Origin: Ectobius pallidus
Lineage: Eukaryota > Arthropoda > Insecta > Blattodea > Ectobiidae
DNA length: 64,000 bases
Direction of reading: 5' to 3'
Assembly (NCBI GenBank): GCA_964059195.1
Contig: CAXKWD010000007.1
Location: 60,946,705-61,010,704 of the forward strand
Shown here: in pieces, positions 1 to 11,524 of the stretch
Layout: every line of letters starts with the position of its first letter
Position numbering within the stretch: the first letter of the stretch is position 1
Made by a program: the position numbers and the translations under genes
The notes under the pieces: generated by a model
Databases searched by the model: none
What the model was told of the DNA's origin: nothing
The model's input: only the letters and a program-made list of their open reading frames with translations

Positions 1-240
1 GAGAAGGAGGGTTCCAATTGGCCACTTCCTGGCAGCATGCTATTTCTCTGCTCCAATCATGGAGGGAGAGACCATTTACTTCCACTGACCAATCAGGATC
101 CACAACTGCATCTGACTAGTCCTACCATGAGTATATATACAATGCCAGAACCTGTGGATCTCTCTTCTCCGAAGATGACGACGCAGACAGTCACCAAAAG
201 CTCAGAATTTAATTCTCTTACTACCTGACTGGAAACCCGA
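1..240 (+). mobile_element. fragment resembling a Penelope-like element end
   Basis: The sequence holds a TATATA box (around 132-140) followed by CTTCTCCGAAGATGAC (166-181), a short TGAC/GTCA stem and CCAAAAGCTC. The layout, GAAGA then a stem then a GAAA-like box, resembles the ends of arthropod Penelope-like elements with degenerate hammerhead-like cores. This is a pattern-based guess. The left part lies outside the window. Confidence 0.3.
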
Positions 241-1144
241 GAACAGTTTCTACACTATAAATGAAGATGTGAATATAAAGTGACATTAGCAGATGACAGA
301 AAACAGCTAATTATGGTAACCAAAAGTATCCTTGGGGTTAAATGTACGTCATAAATGAAATGTAGTAAATTCTTCTTCCTAAATACCTAAACTAACTTTT
401 TAAACATTTATTTTATTTACATGGTTTACATATTCGCTAACATGAACAGTGTAATCATTTTTGGTCAGGTATTTGAAAAATATGTTTCTTAAGGAATGGT
501 ACCCCATAGAAAAAATGTTTTTTGAAAAATATGTACCATCCACTTGCCAGCCAGACAGATCCATATTTAGTGTTTTCACTATCTGGATTGTTGACGAAAA
601 TAAAATCTACAATTAGTTTCAGATAAAGAGGATTAGGGCAGCAGAGGTAAAGAACTGAAAAGGTGATAATGCTGTAACAGCTTTAAAGGGTGATGCAGAA
701 CTAACTTTTATATTATGTTGTCGATAATCAGCGGTTGAACCTCTTAGGATATGCTGCAAAACATGTTAACTAAAGATAGATGTATAAGCATTCATGAACC
801 ACAGATTATTGTCTCTGGTGGACATTACATGAGAATAAGGAGAAAATATAATAATTCTCATGTTAACTAAAGTCAGAAAAATAATACTAAATTAGTAAAA
901 ACATGTGATTCTTTTTTAAGTTAAGACTAAATATTTTAATGTTACTCATTCATGAGTAATTTGCACATACATAAGGTGTTACCTTGTTTAAAGAAAGATG
1001 AACATAAGGAAAATCAAATAAAAACCTGTTTTGTTTTTTGCTTCAAAACCCAAACAATAGAGAGAGGGAAAATCACAGTTCAGCACTTGCAAGTCCAAGT
1101 TGACTTTCATATTTTATTCTGGCAATAATTTCAAGGCAGATATC
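241..1144. other. intronic sequence, nothing recognised
   Basis: AT-rich sequence without a coding frame, tRNA-like boxes or clear inverted repeats that I can identify. Confidence 0.5.
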
Positions 1145-1152
1145 ATTATAAA

Positions 1153-3527
1153 CAGGGACTGGATTTTTAGGTTTATAAAAACACTGATTTAGATTTTTCA
1201 TTAGGCGATATAGTTTTTAAAAAAAATAATAATAGGTTTTTGTCCAAAATATCGTTTTCGGGTAGAATAATTGGTTTAATGATTTTGAATGTGCTACATA
1301 GGATTCAGTATATAATACTTGTAAAGTTTAACTTAACAAAATTGACTTAAATTTGTGTAAACTTGCTTTACGACAATATTCTACAAGTGAAGAAAAAGCA
1401 AGCATAAACAATCAAAAGAAGCAGTGAAAATAAGATTGCCTCACATTTCCTGGTTACAGTATATCACTAAATATCTTTCAAGATTGTCAAATGTGAAGTT
1501 CTTCCTGTTATCTCTTAGAATACATTTGAAGGCAGAAAACATGAAGTCATAGGTGTGAATTTCATCGAAGCAATTTTGGCAGGTTCCCAAGTTAATTTGA
1601 CACTGGAATATTGTTCCCCGAGAAGAATGGAGCACACATTTTTCATCTTTTCAAACCCTGGATTCCTTTCGAGTACTTTCTTTAGCTTCAATGTGACAGC
1701 TTCACCCACGGGTCCTGGTACTTGTTTTTTGAGTAGTGTATTTATTACGCGCTTCTTTCAGAGGTAGGATTGAAGATTCCAAGCGTCTAATTGCTTCTGA
1801 AAGGTCAGAGAAATGTGCCTTGTCGTGGCATAGTACCGATTTTGCCTTTGCAATTGAGGCGACCTCATTCGCGTCAAAAGTTTCCACAAGTTCTTTACTG
1901 TCACTGAAGTGTTGTGCATAATACAGAGCAGCACACAACCAGGTACCCCAACATGTCAGCACTGGCTCTGGTGGAAGCGGCACTCCTAGCAACATTTCCT
2001 TAAACATTTGAATCCGTCGTGGTGCTTTTAAGGAAATCTTTTTCACAGAGGAAATAAGCGTATTAACTTCTGGGAAAAGTCCTCTAATCTCCTCCACCAC
2101 ATGATGAACACCATGTGCCAGACACGTGACATGAATCATCTTGGGATACAATGCCTCAATACACGTAATGCGTCCTTAACTATGCAAGCTATAGTACTGT
2201 GATTGGTTTTATCCAAACATTTGCATAAAATGAGATGGGCTTTCCCTGGCACAGCAGGGTCCTACTTTCCCACAGCAACATTGGTGATGAAACTGCCCCA
2301 ACTATCAGTAGTCTCATCCACTGACAACCAAATGTAGCTTTAAGCTAGATCCTCCCTAATTTATTCAATTTTCTTTTGATATTTTCGGTCCAGGTAATTC
2401 TTTCGTCGAGTCGATTCGTCAGGAACCTTCTTGCTGCTGACATCTTCCAGAAAGGATTTAAATGTATTACATTTCAGAACATGAAACGGTACGTTGGCTG
2501 AAACAAGCGCCTCACACAAACGGGTGTTGAATTATCGGATTCGTTTCCAATAACAGCTGAAATGAACTGCTGAACTTTGTTCTTCCATCTACCAACATTG
2601 GCATTGCGAGATGTGGTTTCTTTGTGCTGCCGCAAATGAGACTTCTGCTCGCATTTCACCTGTGTTATTAAAAATAAACCACACATCAGTAGGGAAGTAA
2701 AGCGCAAGAGATTCAAGTAGTTAATACTGTATCTAGACACTACACTTCTCAGGATTTGAATCCGATGATTCTTATTTATTGAGTAAAATACTTTATGGTT
2801 GGATGTGGATAATGTGAAACTGATTATTTTCCTTTCTTTGGTTGTTACGCATGCTAACCGCACAACAGATCAACTAGGGACGAAAACTTCCCCCTTTTCT
2901 AGAAAGGTAAATAATACTTACATGTTTCTGGCAGGCTTGACAAAATATTACTTTGCCATCTGTAGTGAAATTCAGGTCGTCACCAATCCATTGCCGTAAT
3001 AAACTCGATTTCATTTGTTTTGGCATAATTAACACGTCTTCTTAAAACTCACAGTGTGATCACTCAGTATAAATAACAGGGCAGTACTAAAGACAAACAA
3101 GCGCTTTAAAACACAGAAATCTATATCTTTGTTCATACACAGCAAGAATGGTTGTTCGTACGAATATTTTAAAAGGAGTACGCCGGTACTCTTACACTTC
3201 CTCTCTTGATACTGTCCATCCTAGACGACAATAGGTTGAACGAAACGCTGGTGGTATTAATTTTTACTAGACAAAAATTATTCTCTCTCCTCAAAATATT
3301 GATTTCTCAACTGACAAACAAAAAGACAAAAAAGTAGCCTAAATTAGGCATCTTAGGTTTTATATCCCGTTTAGGTATGTTTAGTTTCTTATACCCCATT
3401 TAGGTATTTTAAGGTGCCACAGAATTAATGTGGGTGAATCCTATGGACATGATTCGTAAAAGTGTATGAGCGCTTTTTGTTTTGGAAGTAAGGAAAAATT
3501 GGTAAAAACCTAAGAATCCGGTCCCTA
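1153..3527 (-). mobile_element. hAT DNA transposon, degraded, with perfect 8-bp TSD
   Basis: The ends are CAGGGACTGGATTTTTAGG on the left and CCTAAGAATCCGGTCCCTA on the right, so the inverted terminal repeat reads (C/T)AGGGACYGGATT. ATTATAAA is duplicated exactly at 1145-1152 and 3528-3535, the 8-bp duplication expected of hAT elements. The transposase gene lies on the minus strand from an ATG at 3026 down to about 1441. The same family recurs in opposite orientation at 5538-6479. Confidence 0.9.
1441..3026 (-). pseudogene. hAT transposase, decayed
   Basis: Minus-strand pieces of a cut-and-paste hAT transposase are visible. The N-terminal start MPKQMKSSLLRQWIGDDLNF is followed by a BED-type finger segment VIFCQACQKHV. 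The middle piece at 2151-1735 reads VTCLAHGVHHVVEEIRGLFP and ends LPLKEARN. Overlapping frames then cover GFEKMKNVCSILLGEQYSS, and the dimerisation tail FSAFKCILRDNRKNFTFDNL ends YLVIYCNQEM at 1444. Frame changes near 1740 and 1600 and gaps between 2160 and 2900 show it is dead. It belongs to the group often annotated as CGGBP1-like. Confidence 0.8.
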
Positions 3528-3755
3528 ATTATAAATTACTTGGCGCTCATTAAAACTGGCAGCAGAATTGTTTAAGAGCTGGAAGAATATTTTATTGGAT
3601 TTTGGTACTCTCTTCTTGTGCCAGTTAGTATATAGACATTAAGATTGAGACAGTTTTTTACTTATGACAATTTTCTATACTCTTTGGTAGTTCTGTACAA
3701 TAAAAATATGTTCTGTGCAGTTTTATACTAAGAAATTTTACTGTTATATTATTAA

Positions 3756-5300
3756 ATGGATGTTACAGTACTATCAGAAACCAAACGAAAAGGCAAAGGA
3801 GAAGAAGAATTAGACAACTACATACATATTTGGAGCGGGGTATCAAGAGGAACAAGAGCTAAGGCAGGATTGTCTATCATTAACAAGAAGTTGAGGAAGA
3901 ACATCACTAATTGGGAATTCATAAACGAACGAATTATCACAGTCGAAATGACCTTATTCTCTAGGGAGGTGGTCATAATTGGTACATATGCTCCAACAAA
4001 TAATACGCGGGACCAGGAAAAGGATACATTTTGGACAACACTCAGAGACACTATAGAAAAAATTCCAAGACGGAAAGAAGTAATCATGATGGGGGATTTA
4101 AACGCAAGAGTAGGAGTTCAAGACTCCTCTCCAGTGGTGGGAAAGCATGGTGAAATAGAATGCAATGATAATGGAGAACGCCTAATTGATATATGTGAAC
4201 AATTCAATCTACAAATTACCAACACATTTTTTCAGCACAAGGACATCCACAAGTATACCTGGCAGCAGAACACTAGGGAACTTCGATCCATAATTGATTA
4301 TATTATCATCAAACAAAATAGTACATTTAAAGCAACTGATGTAAGGACATATAGAGGTGCACAGTGTGGATCAGACCACTATTTGTTAAAAATGAAATGT
4401 TTCTGGTCATGGAGAAATAAAGGAAACAGTAATGAAGCTTCACCTGGAATTAATGGGAAGGAAAAGAGTGAAGATAAAAAACTTAATATTGACAACTTAC
4501 ATGATGAAAGCATAAGGAAATTAATTACCTGTCGAATGGATAATACATTAGACGAAACATTTGATGGATCCGCTGAAGAAATGTATGAGTATATAAAATT
4601 AAACATAATAAAAGTAGCACAAGAAGTACTAGGAGAAAAAGAACATAAGAATCGTAAACAGAAAACAGAATGGTGGTCAGAAGAGATAGAGCAAGCCATC
4701 CAAGAAAAAAGGATTGCCTTCAGCACTTGGTTAAATATTAAGACTGAGGAAACAAGATGGTTATACAAAGAAAAGAAGAACATTGTTATGAGGAAAATAA
4801 GGAAAGCAAAAAATGAAACCTGGGAAAAAACTTGCGCAGATGTGAATAGTAAGTTAAGTTTCAGAAGATCAAAAGAGGCCTGGTCCGTACTTAAAGGACT
4901 TCGGCAAGAAACCAAAAGAAAAGCGAACCTCCAAATAATATCATTACAGGAATGGGAAGATTATTACAAAAAATTACTAAATGAAGACAGAGAGGAATTT
5001 GCAGAAGAAGAAAGTGAACATGCATTTCAAGGAATCGAATTACAAATATCTGAGAAGGAGGTAATGGACGCGATAATGTCAGGGAAAAATGGGAAATCAC
5101 CAGGACCAGGTAATATTAATCTGGAAATCATTAAATATGGTGGTACTAAAATAATAAAATTAATAACAAAGTTTTTGAACAAAATATTTTCTGGAGATCG
5201 AATACCTGATGAAATGAAACTAGGATATGTAACTTCGATATTTAAAAAAGGAGATCGCAGAGTCTGCTCAAATTATCTAACTTGCCATCAGACAAGCTAA
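3756..5300 (+). pseudogene. RTE-clade LINE fragment: APE endonuclease and start of RT
   Basis: An open frame of 514 codons lies between the two hAT copies. Residues 1-220 are an apurinic-like endonuclease: LSETK (catalytic Glu, residues 6-10), MMGDLNARVG (111-120), IIDYI (179-183) and SDHYLL (206-211). A long charged linker follows. The start of the reverse transcriptase is GKNGKSPGPG followed by LGYVTSIFKKGDRRVCSNY near the C-terminus. The fingers-palm core, including YADD, is missing and the frame stops at 5300. The N-terminal TWNVR-type motif of the endonuclease is also missing. It is therefore truncated at both ends, although the remaining frame is still open. No clear target duplication was found. 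The family matches proteins often labelled craniofacial development protein 2-like. Confidence 0.85.
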
Positions 5301-5529
5301 CTACAGTAAAGGTGCTCAGCATAAAACCAAACAAGAGCTAATTAATATTGTTATGGATATTATTTCAACCAAAACCATTATGGCTGGTGGTAAAAACCAT
5401 TCAAGTATAAAGACTGCTTATTCCCAGTCTGTCCTGGAGAATTGAGTGCATCCTGGAAAAATGGGAAAGAAAACCAAGAATTCACAATTTTGAAAATGAT
5501 ATTTTAAATGTTTGGTAGAAATCCCTTTA
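5301..5529. other. spacer, nothing recognised
   Basis: About 230 bp between the RTE fragment and the next hAT copy. I see no motif in it. Confidence 0.4.
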
Positions 5530-5537
5530 CACATAAC

Positions 5538-6479
5538 TAGGGACCGGATTCTTAGGTTTTTACCTATTTTTTTCCTTACTTCCAAAACAAAAAGCGCTTA
5601 TACACTTTTTCGTATCATGTCCATAGGATTCACTCACATTAATTCTGTGGTACCTAAAAATACCTAAATGGGGTATAAAAACCTAAATATACCTAAACGG
5701 GATATAAAACCTAAAATATATAATTTAGGCTCCTTTTTTGCCTTTTTTTGTTTGTCAGTTGAGAAATCGATATTTTGCGGGGAAAGAATCATTTTTGTCG
5801 GGTAGAAATGAATACCACCAGCGTTTCATTCAACCCATTGTCGTCTAGGATGGACAGTATCAAGAGAGGAAAAGAGTACTGGCGTATTCCTTTTAAAATA
5901 TTCGTACGAACAACCATTGTTGCCATGTATGAACAAGGATATAGATTTCTGTGTTTTAAAGCGCTTGTTTTTTTGTTTGCCTTTAATACTGCCCTGTTAT
6001 TAATACTGAGTGGTCACACTGTGAGTTTTAAGAAGACGTATTAATTATTCCGAAACAAATGAAATCGAGTTTATTACGGCAGTGGATTGGCGACGATCTG
6101 AATTTCGCTACAGATGGCAAATTAATAATTTGTAAAGCCTGCCAGAAACACGTATTATTTACCTTTCTAGAAAAGGGGGAAGTTTTCGTCCCTAGTTGAT
6201 CTGTTATGCGGATAGCATGCGTAACAACAGAAGAAAGGAAAATAATCAGTTTCACACTAACCACACCAACCTTAAAGTATTTTACTCACTAAATTAGAAG
6301 CATCGGATTTGAAAGTTAAACTTTACAAGAATTATGTATTCAATCCTATGTAGCACATTCAAATTCATTAAACCAATTATTCTACCCAAAAACGATATTT
6401 TGACAAAAAAAAAAAATACTATTTCACCTAATGGAAAACCTAAAACAGTGTTTTTAAAAACCTAAAAATCCGGTCCCTA
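5538..6479 (+). mobile_element. internally deleted hAT copy, inverted relative to 1153-3527
   Basis: The termini are TAGGGACCGGATTCTTAGG and CCTAAAAATCCGGTCCCTA. The target duplication CACATAAC is perfect at 5530-5537 and 6480-6487. The sequence matches both ends of the 1153-3527 element in reverse. It retains the N-terminal coding part (QMKSSLLRQWIGDDLNF at about 6057, then ICKACQKHV) but lacks the transposase core. The start codon position reads ATT..CCG in place of ATG. It is a non-autonomous derivative. Confidence 0.88.
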
Positions 6480-6487
6480 CACATAAC

Positions 6488-7041
6488 ATATGGTACTTCA
6501 GTGATTTGGGTGTTTGTGTTTCATATTTCGTCAGCCTAGCATAAAAACCTCATATCTCAGAGAACACACGATTGGTTTTCTCACTTAATAGGGCTTCCTA
6601 GCAATGCATGTTGTTTTGGTTTTCCTCTCAAGAGGGCAGCACACATGTTATTATTGTAATATTGGCTGACTAAAAGTTGAGATACGAGGTTTTCTGTCTA
6701 ATAATAAAATCAAAATATTTCAGCTTCTGTTTTGCGATATGAGGTTTTCGTTCTGAGCTGACAATTTCTTAAATAGTGAGATACATTTAACCCTGCAATG
6801 CATGAATAACCCGGCAAATACACAAATAATCAGCGGTTCACTGTATAAGGACTTCCATTAAGATATCATATGATCTTCCTTTAAATTAATGAAATATCAG
6901 ATTGTTTCTGTACCTTTTTGCATAATCTCATTTTTCTTTAACTTGTCTTCTCTGCTATTAAGAAAATTCCATTTTATCTACTTGTATAAATTCTCTGAAA
7001 CACCATACTACAGCAATTTTGTAATTATTTTCCAATGCCAG
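6488..7041. other. intron immediately upstream of exon A
   Basis: No element was recognised. The last 20 bases, ATTATTTTCCAATGCCAG, form the exon A acceptor. Confidence 0.5.
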
Positions 7042-7204
7042 GTTGAGGATTTGAATGAAGACACAATCATAGCTCGACATGATCGATGCGAGGTGGAAGA
7101 GAAAAAGAAGTTCATGAGTTACATCAAGCTACCTCATTCTGGAAGGTCGAGAGCAAATCGACGTGCAGATAGTAGAGCTGAGAGCAGTGGTGCCAATACA
7201 CCTG
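7042..7204 (+). CDS. nsl1: nsl1/KANSL1 exon A (PEHE region)
   Basis: This internal exon encodes the end of the PEHE region of the KANSL1/nsl1 orthologue. That protein is the scaffold of the nuclear NSL complex and contacts the MOF/KAT8 histone H4 acetyltransferase. The peptide begins VEDLNEDTIIARHDRCEVEE and continues to a basic, Ser-rich stretch containing RSRANRRADSRAESSGANTP. The EDL-(S/N)-(D/E) acidic start, the RH.-C-E core and the later S/R-rich block follow human KANSL1 in order. The acceptor is CCAG at 7038-7041. The donor is G|GTTAGT, with GT at 7205-7206. The exon ends one base into a codon, and that base G joins AT of the next exon to make Asp, giving NTPDPMSP. The upstream exon with the rest of PEHE lies outside the window. 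MSL1 also has a PEHE domain, but the downstream RCSTPD and RMFPL motifs fit KANSL1 better. Confidence 0.85.
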
Positions 7205-8126
7205 GTTAGTACATGCACTTGTGTGAGTGACGAGTAATAAACACAGTATCTTAAGATGTTTGAGATTTTTTATTGTTGTATAAATGTAGTTCAAATTCAT
7301 CTACAGCAGAACAAAAACTTCCTTTAAGCTTTATAGTAATACTAATTGCCTTCAGCTTCACCTCATTTTATTGTACTGACATGTTCTGAGTTTTTTCCAG
7401 TCTTCATGCTATTATTAATTCTTATTCATTGGTGTTTATAGTTAAAGTAAACGCAGAACAACTCTGAACCTGAGGCGGGGCACGCAGAGTCACGTGACGA
7501 AGTGACAAGCGAATGAGGTTGCTGTGGTGTTGTACAGTTAACGAAACGTGCTGCCTCGCTAAAAAGATGTACTTCACTTATTTCTTTGCGCGCTCAAAAT
7601 CTATTACATATAGGTATTTCCTGATATCACCATTAGAAAGCTGTATTTTTTTGGAAGCCCTCTGTCTAAACATCATGTCTGTAGGACGCTCCGTTCGGAA
7701 GATAGCTCTTATCCTGCAAATGTTAATACAAACATCAAAGAGGTCCTTTCTTATTTCTACCCTAAAATAATAACACCATCGATGGATTACATTAAGTTTC
7801 TGTCTATCTGTTAACATAAACAACAACAAGACCCCTCTCACTTCCACAATAAGATTCTTCCACCCAGCCACAGATAAAACACAGACGCAGTTTCAGTTTA
7901 TATGTGTTAGCAATCAAGAGCGTTTCGTGTGTGTTCTTTTGTGAGAATTCAGTGTCCGTAATGTCACCTTAGCAAGCCTAGTACGAGTGGTGAAACAATT
8001 TATACCCACAAAGTTTTGCGTAAGCAGGCGAGAGCTATGGTTTTCAGTGTTTATAGTTTTTTTAAAGACTATTTCGGACGACGAAGTGCATAATAATACG
8101 AATTTTGTAAGGAATTAACTGCTAAA

Positions 8127-8219
8127 AAAACTAAACTCCGTGGCGCTACATCCCTGAAGGGGCTTGGCCTCCCACCTGACCGCTGCGTCATCTACCGTTA
8201 ATGGTGGTTTTCATGACCA
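8127..8219 (-). mobile_element. 5'-truncated SINE with 15-bp TSD
   Basis: The insert shares its sequence with the 3' part of the SINE at 42693-42999 (CTCCGTGGCGCTACATCCCT). It is flanked by exact copies of GAATTAACTGCTAAA at 8112-8126 and 8220-8234. It sits in the minus orientation inside the transposase frame. Without it the two halves join in frame (TAKACQISEQS). Confidence 0.82.
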
Positions 8220-8753
8220 GAATTAACTGCTAAAGCTTGCCAAATTAGTGAACAATCTGTGACTAATAAGGAGGAAAAACAATCAACTGAAGTAGGGGGA
8301 GGGCTCAGTTTTAGATCTCCTGGAAACCATCGCACAGTTAAAAAGCGCAAAGCAAATCTTAACGGTTTTCAAAAGTGTTCTTTACGCCGGACAATATTTG
8401 AATTATACGATACGGGGGAATATCCCAAAGCTAAAAAATTAGTTGCTTTAATGCGAAAGAAAATAAAATATAAAGGTTCTGTGTCCTCCATGTATATGAT
8501 TTTGAAATCCCTAGAAATTAAATACAGGAGAACCAATGATGGCCGGAAATTTCTACTGGAAAGGGGCGACATTGTTGCAGCCAGACAAAAATTTCTGCAT
8601 ACAATTCACAATCTTAGGGGGATGGGAGATACGAGGCCCATATTTTATCTTGATGAAACATGGGTCAACCAGAATCACTCCAGGAGGGACATATGGCAAG
8701 ATCCGACTGGAAGAGGCGGCCTTAAAGTACCAATAGGAAAAGGTAGCAGGTTT

Positions 8754-9013
8754 CAGAGGCATAACGAGGGGGGGGGGTTTGGGGGTTTGAACCCCCCCCC
8801 ATTGATTAAAAAAAGGAAAATTGTATAATTTTTTTAAGTCTGCTTATAAATTACTTAATACAAGTACAAAGCGTGGGAAGCTTAAAACTCGTTATTGTGG
8901 GTCTTAATTTTTTTAATTTTCCAGGACGCCCCTCTCCCTGGGGGTATGGAATACCCCCCAGACCCCGCGGATGTTATAACCCCCCCATATGGTCGGCCTG
9001 GTTACGCCTATGG
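8754..9013. mobile_element. 260-bp MITE with G/C-run hairpin, 8-bp TSD
   Basis: The imperfect terminal inverted repeats are CAGAGGCATAACGAGG and (reversed) CATAGGCGTAACCAGG. The flanks GCAGGTTT (8746-8753) and GCAGGCTT (9014-9021) differ by one base. Runs of G near 8768-8778 face runs of C near 8789-8799. Length, TIR and 8-bp duplication fit a hAT or P-type non-autonomous element. Confidence 0.75.
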
Positions 9014-9881
9014 CAGGCTTATAATATGCCTTGCAGGCTCAGCTAAAACAGGGTTTATACCAGAAAGTAAATGGGTATTTCGCTCCAATCCAAAAAGTAA
9101 AAACACCGATTATCATACAGAAATTACTTCGGACAGGTTCAAAGAATCGTTCACGAGCATATTTCTGAATTATCTGGACGCGAGTTTGATAATAATTATG
9201 GATAACGCCAGCTATCAGTCTAGGCTACCCACAACAAATTCACGTAAGAGAGAGAGATTCAGGAATGGCTTCAAGAACACAACATAACATACAATCCCGC
9301 AGAAACTATATCAGAATTCCTAGCCCGTGTTGCCCCTTATAAAACTCACGAAAAAAAAAAATGAACTGGATCAGATAGCGTTAGAAATGGGCCACGAAGT
9401 AATACACAGGGATGACACTGCTGAAAGTATAATTATAAATCTTAGGGACAGTGAAACAGATAGTGACACGAGTGGTGAAGGAAGTGAAGAGGAAGAAGAC
9501 GAAGAAGTTTTATTTGTCCCTTTGTAGGCCTATTTCTACAGCTCAATAAGGTAAGCCTTTCTTCACTTTCTTTTAAGATTATTCATGTTGTATCTTACGT
9601 GTAATAGGTTTCAAAATTTCAAACTACTTTTGTTCGCGATTTTTCAAAAACGAAATACGTTAAAATAATGTGTGGATGTTTGACGCAGAGTAGCAGTGGG
9701 AAAGCACGCGTGTTCTCTCTCTCTCTCTCTCTCTTTGTTAGACAGAGAACGTTGCAGACTCGCACGAGTCATGAACTTGCAACACTGCAAGTTGCGTATC
9801 ATTCTATTGGCTTATCGTATGTTCAGAGTTGATTTGTGTTTACTATAACCTGTAGTTAGTTTTCAATTTTTATGTTACAAC

Positions 9882-11490
9882 TAGGGCCTGGATTTGAAGA
9901 CATTAACCTATTTTTTGCCCAGCTTCCTAAGTAGAACATTTTAACTTATTATTCCGTTTCCTGCCCCTTGCTTCTGAATATGTGAATCTTATAGAACCTA
10001 AAAAGGGCTAAATCAGACTGAAGGGGCTAAGGAGGACTTTTGCTGAAAAACTAGGGGCTAAAGAGGATTTTTGCAGAGAAACACGATTTTTAAATAGATT
10101 TTCTGATTAATGCAAAGGAAAATAAATACAGTGAACTCTCGATAATTTGGACCTCAATATGCCGGACTTTGGATAACTCGGACAGATTCTTGGCGATCCA
10201 GACCTAGTTCTACAGCCATTCTATGGCCACTTCAGAACTGCAAGAGAAGTAATTATTCAAAAGCAACAGAAACAATGTGTGCACAGAACATCATTTACAG
10301 TTTCTTTCAGCCTAAATCTTCTCAGAAAAATATGCTCACAGTGCCACATCAATCATAATATTGTACTAATAAAGTAACAGTGTGTATTTCAGACTCTGAT
10401 TAGAAATTTCAATATAGAACTGAAGTGTTATTCTTTTTTGTTTCAATTGTAAGTGTTAATATTATGTTCTGCCTCATACGTTTTGTTATTGCATTACTTA
10501 TATAACATTTCCTAATTTACTCTCCATAAGCCGGACATTTCATAACTTGGACCAACCCCCGCCCACTTTAGTCCGGTTTATCGAGAGTTCACTGTATGTG
10601 AATTTGTGCATTTTAAGAAAAGACCTAATAAAAACAAATTTATACAACACATTAAAATTAACAATGTGTATGTCACTTTGTTGCTTGTCTTTGTAACTAA
10701 AAAATGTGCCGCCTCGCCGTTGCAGGAAATGAAACTTGAGTTGTCTGCAATACTTTGAAATCTGCAACTAATCCATTGTCGTTTCAACTTTCAAATAACA
10801 AGATTCCGACCGACGACAGAGCTAAGTGTATTAATGGAACAAATTCGTGACACTCCAATCTACTTATTTTGTAGGTCGAAAGTAAAGTTGCATGGTGTAT
10901 TGACCCTTACGTGCGTAAGGTATTAAAAATTCCCTTTAGGCAAGCCTACAGGCTGAGGTAGATTTCGAAGTGCTTTTGGTTTAATTTTCTGTCGCTGCGT
11001 AGCACTCTTCTTCTTTAGTCTTGGCATGACAAACCCGCAACAATAACTGCAAAAAAGAGGAAAGAGCACTTTTTCAAACATTCAAATCTCGCCTTATATG
11101 AGAACTATCAAGAAACTAGTTATTGATTTGTAGAGTACTCATCAAGAGCTTTTCAATGATACTCCACAAGATGTAGTTTCAAAAATTTCGAATTTCCATC
11201 CCCCCACCCCCACTCCCACTCGTACCCCCAAAACCCCCGAATTGTTGGTGTCACGTGAGCTCCATAGGGAGTACTCTAATTTATTCAAACAAAGTTTCCC
11301 TCTATACTTCATAGGGACCGAGATATAATTGTTTTAAAATTTCAACCCCATCCCCCGACCACCCCCTTGGGCCAATTTTGCTCATAACGAACTTGTCCAA
11401 ACTATTGGGCCTAGAAATAACATAATAAAATTTGGTCCAAATGTCTTCAAAATTACGGCCGCTATCGTGTAAAGATATATATATATATCA

Positions 11491-11524
<34 letters not shown>

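Larger units (their letters stand above)
8038..9527 (+). pseudogene. Tc1/IS630-like DDE transposase, interrupted twice
   Basis: The probable start is the ATG at 8038 (MVFSVYSFFKDYFG). The frame passes two stops near 8095, then the SINE at 8127-8219, and resumes as LTAKACQISEQSVTNKEEKQ. The helix-turn-helix part includes CSLRRTIFELYDTGEYPKAK. The catalytic core has YLDETWVNQNHSRRDIW (first Asp), then GKGSR at 8735-8750, where the MITE 8754-9013 sits. After it the frame continues LIICLAGSAKTGFIP and the second Asp motif IIIMDNASYQSRL. Near 9240 and 9350 the frame shifts. The third catalytic region (PYHCQYNxIE in relatives) has been deleted between MGHEVIHR and DDTAESIIINL. The tail is very acidic (GEGSEEEEDEEVLFVPL). 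The protein is inactive. Confidence 0.78.
7438..9848 (+). mobile_element. Tc1/IS630-superfamily transposon with nested SINE and MITE
   Basis: Inverted ends can be aligned. The left end has TTATAGTTAAAGTAAAC then CAACTCTGAAC near 7438-7471. The right end reads GTTCAGAGTTG then GTTTACTATAACC near 9823-9850. A transposase gene on the + strand lies between them. The exact boundary is uncertain by a few bases, and the TA duplication is plausible but not distinctive. Two later insertions (8127-8219 and 8754-9013) interrupt the gene. Confidence 0.65.

Noticed and set aside
37..228. Short open frame MLFLCSNHGG...
   Set aside because: It is only 63 codons, spans a TATA-like region and a repeat-type end, and has no recognisable domain.
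1153..6479. Composite transposon made of two hAT copies
   Set aside because: Each copy has its own 8-bp target duplication, and no duplication surrounds the whole.
11477..11523. AT and T runs as a LINE poly-A tail
   Set aside because: No LINE 3' end lies beside it, and it sits inside the hAT-like element. A simple microsatellite is enough.
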